This document shows, in pieces, positions 7,534 to 14,808 of a DNA stretch of 18,696 nt (position 1 is the first letter of the stretch; each line of letters starts with the position of its first letter). Made by a program: the position numbers and the translations under genes. Origin of the DNA: Desulfobacteraceae bacterium (GTDB lineage: Bacteria > Desulfobacterota > Desulfobacteria > Desulfobacterales > JAABSP01); NCBI GenBank assembly GCA_011390035.1, contig JAABTE010000012.1, positions 1 through 18,696 on the forward strand. The letters run 5' to 3'. The notes below the pieces were generated by a model, which was not told the origin of the DNA, did not search any database, and worked only from the letters and a program-made list of their open reading frames with translations.

Positions 7534-7782
7534 CCGTTTACCCCCTGTTACGGTCGTCCGCTCCGGGCTGTCCTTAGGTCAACTCGGGCCTGATTCTCTC
7601 GCTCGGGACCGCGAGATAAAAATACCTGAAGTGAAAAATGAGATGCCGGAGACGCTGCTTTCCGAGCCTGGATGGGATGGTACGATGTCCGCATTGGAAG
7701 CGCAATGGGACGAAAATCCAAAACGGGGGTAGAAATATCCTACTTTTGAATGGGGGGATGGCTCAGGCGGCGCAAGGTGTTG

Positions 7783-7804
7783 AAAACGGCGCTATAAAGC
7801 GCCG
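7783..7804 (-). terminator. Probable intrinsic terminator of the amino-acid ABC operon
   Basis: On the minus strand a perfect 7-bp stem (CGGCGCT / AGCGCCG, plus-strand 7787-7793 and 7798-7804) with a 4-nt loop is followed directly by TTTT (7783-7786). It lies 46 bp past the ATPase stop codon at 7851. The stem is strong and the U-tract short, so moderate efficiency is expected. Confidence 0.6.
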
Positions 7805-7821
7805 CTTCCAAGGGTTGCGCA

Positions 7822-7837
7822 CGGCCCTTGCGGGCCG
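7822..7837 (-). other. Second hairpin after the ABC operon
   Basis: CGGCCC (7822-7827), a TTGC loop and GGGCCG (7832-7837) form a perfect 6-bp stem 13 bp past the ATPase stop, without a T-run. It probably acts with the terminator hairpin at 7787-7804 as a 3'-end structure. The rest of the 7534-7850 gap, which is also the upstream region of the 811-residue gene, shows no promoter I could fix and no convincing gene. Confidence 0.4.
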
Positions 7838-7850
7838 ATAGAGGATGCCG

Positions 7851-8582
7851 CTAGAGGATCTGGCTCAAAAAGAGCTTGGTCCGGTCGTGGGTGGGGCTGA
7901 CGAAGAAGTGTTCCGGGGTGCCCTCTTCCACGATGGCGCCGTGGTCCATGAAGATGACCCGGTCGGCCACCTCCCGGGCGAAGCCCATCTCGTGGGTCAC
8001 CACCACCATGGTCATGCCCTCCCTGGCCAGGGCCTTCATCACGTCGAGCACCTCGCCGATCATCTCCGGGTCCAGGGCCGAGGTGGGCTCGTCAAACAGC
8101 ATCACCTTGGGGTCCATGGCAAGGGCCCGGGCGATGGCCACCCGCTGCTGCTGGCCGCCGGAGAGCTGGTCCGGGTAAACGGAGCGCTTTTCTCCTATGC
8201 CCACCTTGGCCAGCAGGTATTCGGCCTTTTCCACGGCTTCCTCGCGGCTGCGCTTGCGCACCACCCGCTGGGCCAGGGTCAGGTTCTCCAGCACCGTCTT
8301 GTGGGGGAAGAGGTTGAAGGACTGAAAGACCATGCCCACCTCCGCCCGCACCTTGTTGATGTCGGTCTTGCGGTTTAAAATGTCCACGCCGTCGATGTAC
8401 AGGTGGCCCTCGTCGGCGGTTTCCAGCTTGTTCAGACACCGAAGAAAGGTACTCTTTCCGGATCCCGACGGCCCGATCACCACCACCACCTCGCCGGCGT
8501 TGATGAAGCTGGAGACATTCACCAGGGCCTTGACCTCGCTGGGCACGAGGAATGTCTTGGATATGTTGCGAACGTCGATCAC
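7851..8582 (-). CDS. Polar amino-acid ABC transporter ATPase (GlnQ/HisP type)
   Basis: The 243-residue protein is the nucleotide-binding subunit that drives amino-acid import at the inner membrane. It has Walker A GPSGSGKST (about 33-41), Q-loop VFQSFNLFPH, signature LSGGQQQR, Walker B VMLFDEPTSALD and the switch histidine in VVTHEMGF, all intact and of normal family length. The start is the GTG at 8582, which overlaps the permease stop by 4 nt (GTGA) and has AAAGGAGGA 11 nt upstream. The open frame continues further upstream, but that stretch reads as the permease gene in another frame and the first internal Met lies after Walker A. It is the last gene of the operon and is followed by hairpins. 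Substrate (glutamine, histidine, arginine, cystine and so on) cannot be set from sequence. Confidence 0.96.
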   Translation of the reverse strand: MIDVRNISKTFLVPSEVKALVNVSSFINAGEVVVVIGPSGSGKSTFLRCLNKLETADEGHLYIDGVDILNRKTDINKVRAEVGMVFQSFNLFPHKTVLENLTLAQRVVRKRSREEAVEKAEYLLAKVGIGEKRSVYPDQLSGGQQQRVAIARALAMDPKVMLFDEPTSALDPEMIGEVLDVMKALAREGMTMVVVTHEMGFAREVADRVIFMDHGAIVEEGTPEHFFVSPTHDRTKLFLSQIL

Positions 8583-9571
8583 TGGATGAGCGTCCTCCTT
8601 TCCAGATATTGGACAAACATGGACAGCGAAAAGGTGAGCAGCAGGTATAAAATGGCGCACATGAACCACAGCTCGTAGGGCTGAAGGCTGGTGGTCACCA
8701 CCTCCCGGGTGGCCTTGGTCAGCTCCCGGATGGCGATGATGCCCAGCAGCGACGAGTCTTTGATCAGGGAGATGAACTGGCCGGCCAGGGGCGGCAGGAT
8801 GCGGCGCATGGCCTGGGGCAGCACCACGTGGAGCATGGACTGGGCGTAGTTCATGCCCAGAGAGCGCGAGGCCTCGGTCTGGCCCCGGTGGATCGACTGG
8901 ATGCCCGCCCGGACGATCTCGGCCACGTAGGCGCCGGCGAAGATGGCAAGAGACGCCACCCCGTACCAGAGCGAAGAGATCTGGGGGATGCCCTGCCTGG
9001 CCAGAAGGTCGTTGATGATGGTGCCGAAGACGAAATACCACAGATAGATCTGCACCAGAAGGGGAGAGCCCCGGATGAACTCGATGTAGGTGATGGCCGT
9101 CCAGCGCAGGCAGGGATTGTCTGACAGGCGGGCAAGGCCCGTGAACAGGCCGATGAGGATGCCGAAGACGATGGCGATCATGCTGACCTTGATGGTGAGC
9201 CAGAGGCCCTGCAGCAGGATGCCCGGCCGGGTCACCTGGTGAACGGCCAGGGTGTCGCCCGGGAAGATGAAATCGCCCTTATAGACCCGAATCTCTCCCG
9301 CCGGGGCCTGGTAGGTTTCCGATTCTCTGGAATTGGCCACGGTGATGGCCACGGTTTCGCCCCGCCGGTCGATGGACTTGACCTCGCCCTCTATGAAGGA
9401 TCGCGTTTCCACGTCCATCTCGGCCACGAAATACTGGGGCACCCGGTACCAGCGCCAGACGTATTCCACCTCGTTGGTGGTGTACCAGAGCAGGAAAATG
9501 CTCATGCCTAGCAGGATAAAGAAGGCGGATTTCCAGAAAATGTAATAACCGGCTGTCTTTTTTGCTATCAT
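8579..9571 (-). CDS. Polar amino-acid ABC transporter permease with extra periplasmic domain (HisM/GlnP type)
   Basis: The 330-residue membrane subunit is of the His/Glu/Gln/Arg permease family. The core (about 118-330) has the usual hydrophobic spans and the EAA loop (EASRSLGMNYAQSMLHVVLPQ, about 233-253) that docks on the ATPase. The odd part is residues 1-117: an additional membrane span (about 14-31) and an 85-residue hydrophilic, beta-rich segment (VKSIDRRGETVAITVAN, then EIRVYKGDFIFPGDTLAV) before the first core span. This makes it longer than the roughly 220-250 residues usual for the family. Only one permease is encoded, so a homodimer is expected. No clear Shine-Dalgarno precedes the ATG at 9571; the start fits the charged N-terminus MIAKK before the span. 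Confidence 0.93.
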   Translation of the reverse strand: MIAKKTAGYYIFWKSAFFILLGMSIFLLWYTTNEVEYVWRWYRVPQYFVAEMDVETRSFIEGEVKSIDRRGETVAITVANSRESETYQAPAGEIRVYKGDFIFPGDTLAVHQVTRPGILLQGLWLTIKVSMIAIVFGILIGLFTGLARLSDNPCLRWTAITYIEFIRGSPLLVQIYLWYFVFGTIINDLLARQGIPQISSLWYGVASLAIFAGAYVAEIVRAGIQSIHRGQTEASRSLGMNYAQSMLHVVLPQAMRRILPPLAGQFISLIKDSSLLGIIAIRELTKATREVVTTSLQPYELWFMCAILYLLLTFSLSMFVQYLERRTLIQ

Positions 9572-9607
9572 TTTATGGCGGCTCGCGGGCTGGCGGTTGA
9601 CGGGGAA

Positions 9608-9636
9608 AGGGGGAAGGCCGCAGCGGCCGCCCCCCT
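9608..9636 (-). other. Intercistronic hairpin between binding protein and permease genes
   Basis: An outer stem (AGGGGG 9608-9613 with CCCCCT 9631-9636) and an inner stem (GGCCG 9616-9620 with CGGCC 9624-9628) form a strong two-part hairpin. It sits about halfway between the binding-protein stop (9673) and the permease start (9571). Such structures often protect the upstream binding-protein message and reduce read-through, giving more binding protein than transporter. That effect is inferred here from position. Confidence 0.55.
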
Positions 9637-9672
9637 GGCTTTATGACCTGTGATGCGGGCGTTTCGCCGCTG

Positions 9673-10503
9673 TTATTCCTGGATTTCCCTCATCCATTCC
9701 GTACTCTTGATCCACTTTTCGTAGATGCGGTCATAGCGCCCGTCGTTTTTAACCTGGCGCAGGAAGTTGTTGAGCCAGTTGAGAAAGTCCGGATCACCCT
9801 TGTTGATGGCCCAGGCCAGCGGCTCGTAGGTGAAGGGCTCGTCCAGGAAGATCACCTTGCCCTCGCCCTGCTGGGCGTACATGTAAACGCAGTTGGGCAG
9901 GTCGTAGACATAGGCGTCGGCCTTGCCGTTGAGTACCTCTAGGAAGGCCTCGGTCTCGGTCTCGAAGGACTTGTAGTTGGCCTTGGGCATGTTGCGCTTG
10001 ACCGCCTGCTCGCCGGTGGTGCCCAGCTTGGAGGTGACGGTGTAGGCCGCGTCGTTCAGGTCCCGGTAGGAGGTGACCTTGCCCTCGTGCTTCTTGTTGA
10101 GCAGGATGGTCTGGCCCACGATGATGTAAGGATCGGCGAAAAGCACCTTCAGGTTGCGCTCCTGGGTCACCGTCATGCCGGACATGATGATGTCGAACTT
10201 GTTGCTCAAAAGGGCCGGAATGATGCCGTCCCAGGCGGTGTTGACGGGCGTGAACTTGACGCCCATGGACTTGGCCATCTCCTTGGCCATGTCGATGTCA
10301 AAGCCCACGAACTGGCCGTTCTTGTCGGTCATCTCGAAGGGCACGTAGCCGGCCTCGAAGCCCACCCGCAGCTCGCCGCGCTTCAGGATGTCCTCAATGG
10401 TGCTGTTGCGGGCCAGCTCGATATCCGCGGCGAAGGCCGCCGGCGCCATGATGCAGCATGTCATGGCCAGCGCCACCGCCAGCCCGATCAATCCCTTTTT
10501 CAT
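9673..10503 (-). CDS. Amino-acid ABC transporter periplasmic binding protein (family 3)
   Basis: The 276-residue protein has a Sec signal peptide ending AAFA (about residue 25). Two lobes follow, with landmarks of the polar amino-acid binding family: LKRGELRVGFEAGYVPFEMTDKNG, FVGFDIDMAKEMAKSM, MSGMTVTQERNLKVLFADPY (Arg116 is the usual carboxylate clamp) and GKADAYVYDLPN (Asp201 is the usual amino-group ligand). It delivers an L-amino acid to the permease encoded just downstream. AAGGAGG lies about 6 nt before the ATG at 10503. Length and motifs are normal. The closest functional class is glutamine, arginine or general polar amino acids; exact specificity is not readable. A 94-bp spacer separates it from the upstream zinc-ribbon gene. 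Confidence 0.95.
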   Translation of the reverse strand: MKKGLIGLAVALAMTCCIMAPAAFAADIELARNSTIEDILKRGELRVGFEAGYVPFEMTDKNGQFVGFDIDMAKEMAKSMGVKFTPVNTAWDGIIPALLSNKFDIIMSGMTVTQERNLKVLFADPYIIVGQTILLNKKHEGKVTSYRDLNDAAYTVTSKLGTTGEQAVKRNMPKANYKSFETETEAFLEVLNGKADAYVYDLPNCVYMYAQQGEGKVIFLDEPFTYEPLAWAINKGDPDFLNWLNNFLRQVKNDGRYDRIYEKWIKSTEWMREIQE

Positions 10504-10597
10504 GTTCTCCTCCTTCTGGTTCCGTTTGGGTTGAATTGAAACGCCTCCCGGCGCTATGCTATGAAATCAGCAGTCTCCCGGCCCCGAGGGGAGGGCC

Positions 10598-10759
10598 TCA
10601 ATAGGATTTTCCCTCCGTCAACAGCTCCCGAAAGACCATTCGGACGGTCTTGCAGTCCGGGCACTTGGGCATTTCCTGCTGGGGCATGTAAATGATTTCC
10701 GTCCGGTGGCACTTGGGACAGATGATCTCAGCGGGCTCTTTTCTGCTTCGCCTGGGCAT
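10598..10759 (-). CDS. 53-residue zinc-ribbon protein
   Basis: A short gene that is easily missed. From the ATG at 10759 it encodes a basic N-terminus MPRRSRKEPAE, then IICPKCH and, 15 residues on, KCPDCKTVRMVF, ending at a TGA at 10598. The two CPxC pairs make a four-cysteine zinc ribbon. AAGGA sits about 6 nt upstream, and a good promoter lies about 70 bp upstream. The overlapping longer frame in this region (10618-10824) is Ser/Pro/Arg-rich and reads as an artefact. It is the first gene of the amino-acid ABC operon by position. The fold occurs in many DNA-, RNA- or protein-binding small proteins, so the role is unknown; a regulator of the operon is possible but unproven. Confidence 0.85.
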   Translation of the reverse strand: MPRRSRKEPAEIICPKCHRTEIIYMPQQEMPKCPDCKTVRMVFRELLTEGKSY

Positions 10760-10791
10760 GGCGCATCCTTAAGGGTTAGGGTGACCGACGC

Positions 10792-10810
10792 GGGGCATCC
10801 GAGGTGCCCC
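10792..10810 (-). promoter_or_regulatory. Leader hairpin upstream of the zinc-ribbon gene
   Basis: GGGGCA (10792-10797) and TGCCCC (10805-10810) form a 6-bp stem with a 7-nt loop in the predicted 5' leader, between promoter and start codon. No T-run or anti-terminator partner is evident, so it is listed only as a possible leader structure. Confidence 0.3.
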
Positions 10811-10827
10811 CGGTACGATGACAAGGT

Positions 10828-10857
10828 TTTATATATCAGTTGAGCGCCAAATGTAAA
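10828..10857 (-). promoter_or_regulatory. Sigma70-type promoter for the zinc-ribbon/ABC operon
   Basis: On the minus strand, TTTACA (10857-10852) is followed after 16 bp by TATATA (10835-10830); ATATAA or TATAAA at 17-18 bp are overlapping alternatives. It lies in an AT-rich island in otherwise GC-rich DNA and points at the zinc-ribbon start, about 70 bp downstream. Confidence 0.55.
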
Positions 10858-10870
10858 TGATAAATTTTCC

Positions 10871-10924
10871 CCGCCCGCGGCCCTTCTTTTTGCATTGCGC
10901 CGTGTTTACATAATGCGCGGGCGG
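10871..10924. promoter_or_regulatory. Inverted repeats around the pfp promoter, possible operator
   Basis: A perfect 9-bp inverted repeat, CCGCCCGCG (10871-10879) and CGCGGGCGG (10916-10924), flanks the pfp -35 region. A second pair (GCATT 10892-10896 and AATGC 10912-10916) is nested inside. The arrangement fits a regulator site or DNA/RNA structure controlling the divergent promoters. No known operator consensus was recognised. Confidence 0.35.
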
Positions 10925-10933
10925 TGATATGCT
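10905..10933 (+). promoter_or_regulatory. Sigma70-type promoter for pfp
   Basis: TTTACA (10905-10910), a 17-bp spacer and TATGCT (10928-10933) form a reasonable promoter about 120 bp upstream of the pfp ATG. It overlaps the inverted repeats at 10871-10924. Its presence argues against translation starting at the in-frame ATG at 10924. Confidence 0.5.
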
Positions 10934-11052
10934 GTTTTCTTTCCGCCGGCTGCCAAAACATTTTCCGAAAGCCGGGCGGGGATGCGTGCGAATGGATAAA
11001 CCACAGGAGTTGCGCCCTCGGCCGGCGCGACGGGATCGAATGGAGGCGAGCC

Positions 11053-13146
11053 ATGTCAGATAACGATCAGGTCCAGTCACTGCTCGACAATCCGAAGATT
11101 CAGGAGGTCATCGACAGCGTCAATCCCGAGCTGGTGGAGCGGCGCCGGCACACCCCCCGCCGCTGTCGCGTCTTTGAAAAGCCCTGCTGCCGGCTGGTGG
11201 AGAGCGACGAATACCGGTTTCACATCCACCAGGAGGCGGCGGCCCAGTTGCCCGACATCATCCACAACAAGGTGCAGACGCTGATGCCCCTTGAGGGAGA
11301 GGACGGACAGATCGGGGCGCTGCACGAAAAACAGCGGACCATCGGCATCGTCTTTTCCGGCGGGCCGGCCCCGGGTGGCCACAACGTCATCGCCGGGCTC
11401 TTCGACGCGGCCAAGGCGGCCAACCCCGACAACCGGGTCATCGGCTTTCTGATGGGCCCCGACGGCATCATCGAAAACGAGACCATTGAGCTGACCGGGC
11501 AGATCGTGGACAAATACCGGAACGTGGGCGGTTTCGGCATGATCAAGACCGGCCGGACCAAGATCGACAGCCGGGAAAAGATGGATCTGTCCCGCCAGAC
11601 CTGCCGGGACCTGGGCCTTTCCGCCCTGGTGGTGGTGGGCGGGGACGACTCGAACACCAACGCGGCCTTCCTGGCCCAGGAGATGCTCAAGGACGGCATC
11701 CAGGTGATCGGCGTGCCCAAGACCATCGACGGAGACATCCAGGTGCGGGACGCCGACGGCAGGGCGCTGTGCGCCATGTCCTTCGGGTTCCATACCGCCG
11801 CCCGGGGCTTCTCCTCGGAGATCAGCCATTTATGCACCGACTGCGCCTCGGACGTCAAATACTGGCACATATGCAAGGTGATGGGACGGGTGGCCAGCCA
11901 CCTGGCCCTGGAGGTGGCGCTTCAGACCCACGCCAATATCACGCTCATCGGCGAGGACCTGGCCGATTACGTTGACGGGCGGCGCCTTGCCAACGCCACC
12001 CGGGAGAACCGGGTGGATTACACCGCCTACGGCATGACCCTGCGCCACCTGTCCCGGGTCATCTGCGACGCCATCGTCCGCCGGGCGGCGGTGGGCAAGA
12101 ATTACGGCGTGCTGGTGGTGCCCGAGGGGGTGCTGGAATTCATCAACGAGATCCAGGTGTTCATCATCAAGCTCAACACCATTATTGCCGTCTATAACCG
12201 GGAGCACGACACCGATTTTCATTCCAAGTTCCTTATCCTGGAAGACAAGCTCGATTACCTGCACCGCCTGGCCCGGCTCTCCCGGGGCGAGGAGATCTTC
12301 ACCGTGTGGAACACCCGGGACGACGACCTGTTCAGCGATATCCCCGATTTTTTCCAGGAGGGTCTGCTGATGGAGCGGGACAGCCACGGCAACTTCCCCT
12401 TTTCCCAGGTGGAAACGGAAAAGGTGCTGCTGGGGCTGGTGAGGGACTATCTTAACATACTCAAGGACAGGGGCCGGTACAAGCTCGGCATCCAGCGGCG
12501 CTATTATGAAAAGATCCTAAAGCGGGCCGGCCTCAACCCGGACTACTACGGCCCCATGATCTTCCGAAACTATGATGGCCATGATCACCTGCTGGTGAAA
12601 GAATCGATCATCTCCATTAAAACCCTGCGCACCGCCCTGGAGGACGCCGGCGCCATCGGGCCGAAAGATCCGATTCCCAGGGAGGTGGAAAACATCTACA
12701 AGAAATCGGTGCCCTCCTTCAAGACCCAGATCCACTTTTACGGATACGACGGCCGGGGGTCTAACCCCACCTGGTTCGACCGCACCTACACCTACAACCT
12801 GGGCCTGACGGTCTTTTCCCTCATCGCCAACGGCGCCACGGGCCAGATGGCCGCCATCCGCAACCTGGAAAAGCACTTTGACGCCTGGGAGCCCATCGGC
12901 ATTCCCATAGCGCCCCTGATGCACATCGAGGATCGCAAGGGCAGGCTGGCCCTGGTGATCGAGAGGAGCGTGGTGGACCTGGAATCGCCGGCCTTCAAGG
13001 TGGTCAAGGCCCTTCGGGAAAAGTGGCTGGCGGCCCATCCGGGCGATGACGACTACCGCATTCCCGCCGCCCTGTACCACGAGTGCCAGACCGAGGAGGA
13101 CCGGCCCCTTACCCTGCTCATCAACGAGCTGGGGGCGGGGGCGTGA
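11053..13146 (+). CDS. pfp: Pyrophosphate-dependent phosphofructokinase, long form
   Basis: The 697-residue enzyme interconverts fructose-6-phosphate plus PPi and fructose-1,6-bisphosphate plus Pi, a reversible step of glycolysis and gluconeogenesis. The start is the ATG at 11053, with GGAGG about 6 nt upstream; an in-frame ATG at 10924 lies inside the promoter. Landmarks: GGPAPGG (103-109); GGDDSNTNA (196-204), where the second Asp replaces the Gly of ATP-dependent enzymes (GGDGS) and marks PPi use; PKTIDGD (222-228) with the PPi-type lysine and catalytic Asp; and MGR (277-279) for the sugar phosphate. At nearly 700 residues it belongs to the long PFP class, with an N-terminal extension of about 95 residues and a large C-terminal insertion. 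It overlaps the downstream exporter gene by 4 nt. PPi-linked glycolysis is common in anaerobes. Confidence 0.95.
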   Translation: MSDNDQVQSLLDNPKIQEVIDSVNPELVERRRHTPRRCRVFEKPCCRLVESDEYRFHIHQEAAAQLPDIIHNKVQTLMPLEGEDGQIGALHEKQRTIGIVFSGGPAPGGHNVIAGLFDAAKAANPDNRVIGFLMGPDGIIENETIELTGQIVDKYRNVGGFGMIKTGRTKIDSREKMDLSRQTCRDLGLSALVVVGGDDSNTNAAFLAQEMLKDGIQVIGVPKTIDGDIQVRDADGRALCAMSFGFHTAARGFSSEISHLCTDCASDVKYWHICKVMGRVASHLALEVALQTHANITLIGEDLADYVDGRRLANATRENRVDYTAYGMTLRHLSRVICDAIVRRAAVGKNYGVLVVPEGVLEFINEIQVFIIKLNTIIAVYNREHDTDFHSKFLILEDKLDYLHRLARLSRGEEIFTVWNTRDDDLFSDIPDFFQEGLLMERDSHGNFPFSQVETEKVLLGLVRDYLNILKDRGRYKLGIQRRYYEKILKRAGLNPDYYGPMIFRNYDGHDHLLVKESIISIKTLRTALEDAGAIGPKDPIPREVENIYKKSVPSFKTQIHFYGYDGRGSNPTWFDRTYTYNLGLTVFSLIANGATGQMAAIRNLEKHFDAWEPIGIPIAPLMHIEDRKGRLALVIERSVVDLESPAFKVVKALREKWLAAHPGDDDYRIPAALYHECQTEEDRPLTLLINELGAGA

Positions 13147-14012
13147 CGCTGGGGTACCTCTATATCATCGCGGCGGCCGCCATGTGGGGCATGATAGGGC
13201 CTCTGGCCCGGATGGCCTTTGCCGAGGGGATCGCCCCCATGGAGGTGGCCTTCTGGCGGGCGGCGCTGGCCTGGATCTTTTTCGGGGGCCATGCCATTTT
13301 GCGGGGGCAGACCCATCTGGAAATGCGGGATGTTCCGTCCATTTTGGTCTTTGCCATTCTGGGCGTCACCTGTTTTTACGGCTCCTACCAGTTGGCCGTC
13401 AACCAGGGCGGGGCGGCCCTGGCCGCCGTGCTGCTTTACACCGCGCCGGCATGGGTGGCGGTGATGGCCCGCCTCTTTTTAAAGGAGAAGATGACGCCTG
13501 CCAAGCTGGCGGCCCTGGCCCTGGTGCTGGCCGGCGTGGCGGGCGTTTCCTTCGGCGTCGGGGACCTGGGTGAGATGAGCGCCCGGTTCACGCCCTGGTC
13601 CGTGGTGTTCGGGCTGATATCCGGCTTCTGCTATGCCCTGTATTATATCTTCGGGAAGCACTTTTCCGGCCGATACACCTCGCCCAACCTGTTTTTGTAC
13701 ATGCTTCCGGTGGGCGCGCTGACCCTGCTGCCGCTGGTGGAGTTCACGCACAAGACGCCGGCGGCCTGGGTGGCCCTGACGCTGCTGGCGTTTTTATGCA
13801 CCTACAGCTCCTACTATTTATATTATATCGGCCTTAAGTACCTGGAGCCCACGCGGGCGGCGATCACGGCCACTCTGGAGCCGGTGATCGCCGGGATCGT
13901 GGCCTTCTTCTGGTGGGGGGAGCACTTCACCTGGCTGGGGTATGTGGGCAGCGGGCTGATCCTTGCCAGCGTGGCGCTTATGGTGGTGGAGGGCAGTCCC
14001 GGAACTGATTGA
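13143..14012 (+). CDS. EamA/DMT-family transporter
   Basis: The 289-residue protein has about ten hydrophobic spans arranged as two EamA halves (about 3-140 and 150-285). It shows the typical starts YIIAAAAMWGMIGPLAR and VFGLISGFCYALYYIFGK, and the late motif TLEPVIAGIVAFFWWGE. DMT proteins of this kind export or exchange amino acids and other small metabolites; the substrate is not readable. The start is the GTG at 13143, which overlaps the pfp stop (GTGA), so translation should be coupled. The frame continues upstream to an ATG inside pfp, but that part is a Pro/Gly-rich shadow. The 3' end overlaps pyrF tail-to-tail by 35 bp. Confidence 0.9.
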   Translation: MTLGYLYIIAAAAMWGMIGPLARMAFAEGIAPMEVAFWRAALAWIFFGGHAILRGQTHLEMRDVPSILVFAILGVTCFYGSYQLAVNQGGAALAAVLLYTAPAWVAVMARLFLKEKMTPAKLAALALVLAGVAGVSFGVGDLGEMSARFTPWSVVFGLISGFCYALYYIFGKHFSGRYTSPNLFLYMLPVGALTLLPLVEFTHKTPAAWVALTLLAFLCTYSSYYLYYIGLKYLEPTRAAITATLEPVIAGIVAFFWWGEHFTWLGYVGSGLILASVALMVVEGSPGTD

Positions 14013-14808
14013 TGCGATCCCTCAGCCGCGACGCCTCCCGCCTTGCCGCCTCGGCGAAATCGTCCCCTCCGCCGGCATACAGGATTCCCCTTGAAGAGTT
14101 GATGATCATTCCCGTTCCATCCGCGGTTCGGCCGGCGCGGACCAGCGCCTCCACGTCCGCGCCCTGGGCGCCCACCCCCGGCACCAGGAAGGGCATGTCT
14201 CCGACGATGGCGCGGACGGCGGCCATCTGGGCGGGCCAGGTGGCGCCCATCACCAGCAGGCAGTTGCCGGCCCCGTTCCATTGGGTGGCGATCATGCGGG
14301 CCACGCGCTCATAAAGAGGGCGGCCGTCGATCATCAGGTCCTGGATGTCGGCGCCGCCGGGGTTGGATGTGCGGCACAAAAGGATCACGCCCCGGTCCTC
14401 GTATTCGAGAAACGGCGCCGCCGCGTCGCGGCCCAGGTAGGGGTTGACTGTGACGGCGTCCGCGCCGTAACGCTCAAATGCCTCGACGGCGTAGTTGCGG
14501 GCGGTGCTGCCGATATCGCCGCGCTTGGCGTCCAGAATGATCGGGATATCGGGGCAACGGGTCTTTATGAGCGCGATTGTCCCCTCCAGTTGGTCTTCCG
14601 CGGACACGGCCGAAAAGTGGGCGATCTGGGGCTTGTAGGCGCAGACCAGGTCATGGGTGGCGTCGATGATGGCCCGGTTGAAGTCGAGGATCGATGCCGC
14701 CGTCCGGGGAAAAGGGGAGGGAAATCGCATCGGGTCCGGGTCAAGGCCCACGCAGACCAGGGAATTTGCCGAGCGCCAGCGCGCGCGCAGTTTTTCTATA
14801 AACGTCAT
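13978..14808 (-). CDS. pyrF: Orotidine 5'-phosphate decarboxylase (type 2)
   Basis: The 276-residue enzyme converts OMP to UMP, the last step of de novo pyrimidine synthesis. The catalytic Asp-Lys-Asp array is intact in ILDAKRGDIGSTA (Asp93, Lys95, Asp98). LVCVGLDPDP near the N-terminus, AYKPQIAHF, TVNPYLGRDAAAPFL and the phosphate-loop region FLVPGVGAQGAD complete the barrel. The length of about 275 and the LDPDP/GDIGSTA pattern are those of the second (mycobacterial-like) PyrF group. The ATG at 14808 overlaps the kinase stop as ATGA, and AAAGGAGG lies 12 nt upstream inside the kinase gene. So this housekeeping gene is the last cistron of a sensory operon. It converges on the EamA gene with a 35-bp coding overlap, leaving no room for a separate terminator. 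Confidence 0.96.
   Translation of the reverse strand: MTFIEKLRARWRSANSLVCVGLDPDPMRFPSPFPRTAASILDFNRAIIDATHDLVCAYKPQIAHFSAVSAEDQLEGTIALIKTRCPDIPIILDAKRGDIGSTARNYAVEAFERYGADAVTVNPYLGRDAAAPFLEYEDRGVILLCRTSNPGGADIQDLMIDGRPLYERVARMIATQWNGAGNCLLVMGATWPAQMAAVRAIVGDMPFLVPGVGAQGADVEALVRAGRTADGTGMIINSSRGILYAGGGDDFAEAARREASRLRDRINQFRDCPPPP

Noticed and set aside
7534..7850. Small plus-strand genes at 7638-7841 or in this gap
   Set aside because: No ribosome site or homologous motif; the frame runs through the terminator hairpins of the convergent ABC operon.
8583..9041. N-terminal extension of the ATPase frame up to an ATG at 9041
   Set aside because: The extension is the permease gene read in the wrong frame. 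The GTG at 8582 aligns with the family start and has a ribosome site.
10618..10824. A 68-codon minus-strand frame over the zinc-ribbon gene
   Set aside because: It extends into the promoter/leader and has low-complexity Ser/Pro/Arg composition. The other frame gives a clean four-cysteine protein with a ribosome site.
10924..11052. Longer pfp start at the ATG at 10924
   Set aside because: It overlaps the promoter, encodes a Cys/Trp/Arg-rich non-homologous stretch, and the ATG at 11053 has GGAGG at proper spacing.
13083..13142. Upstream ATG for the EamA exporter inside pfp
   Set aside because: The added 20 residues are Pro/Gly-rich and not membrane-like. The GTGA overlap gives the family-typical N-terminus.
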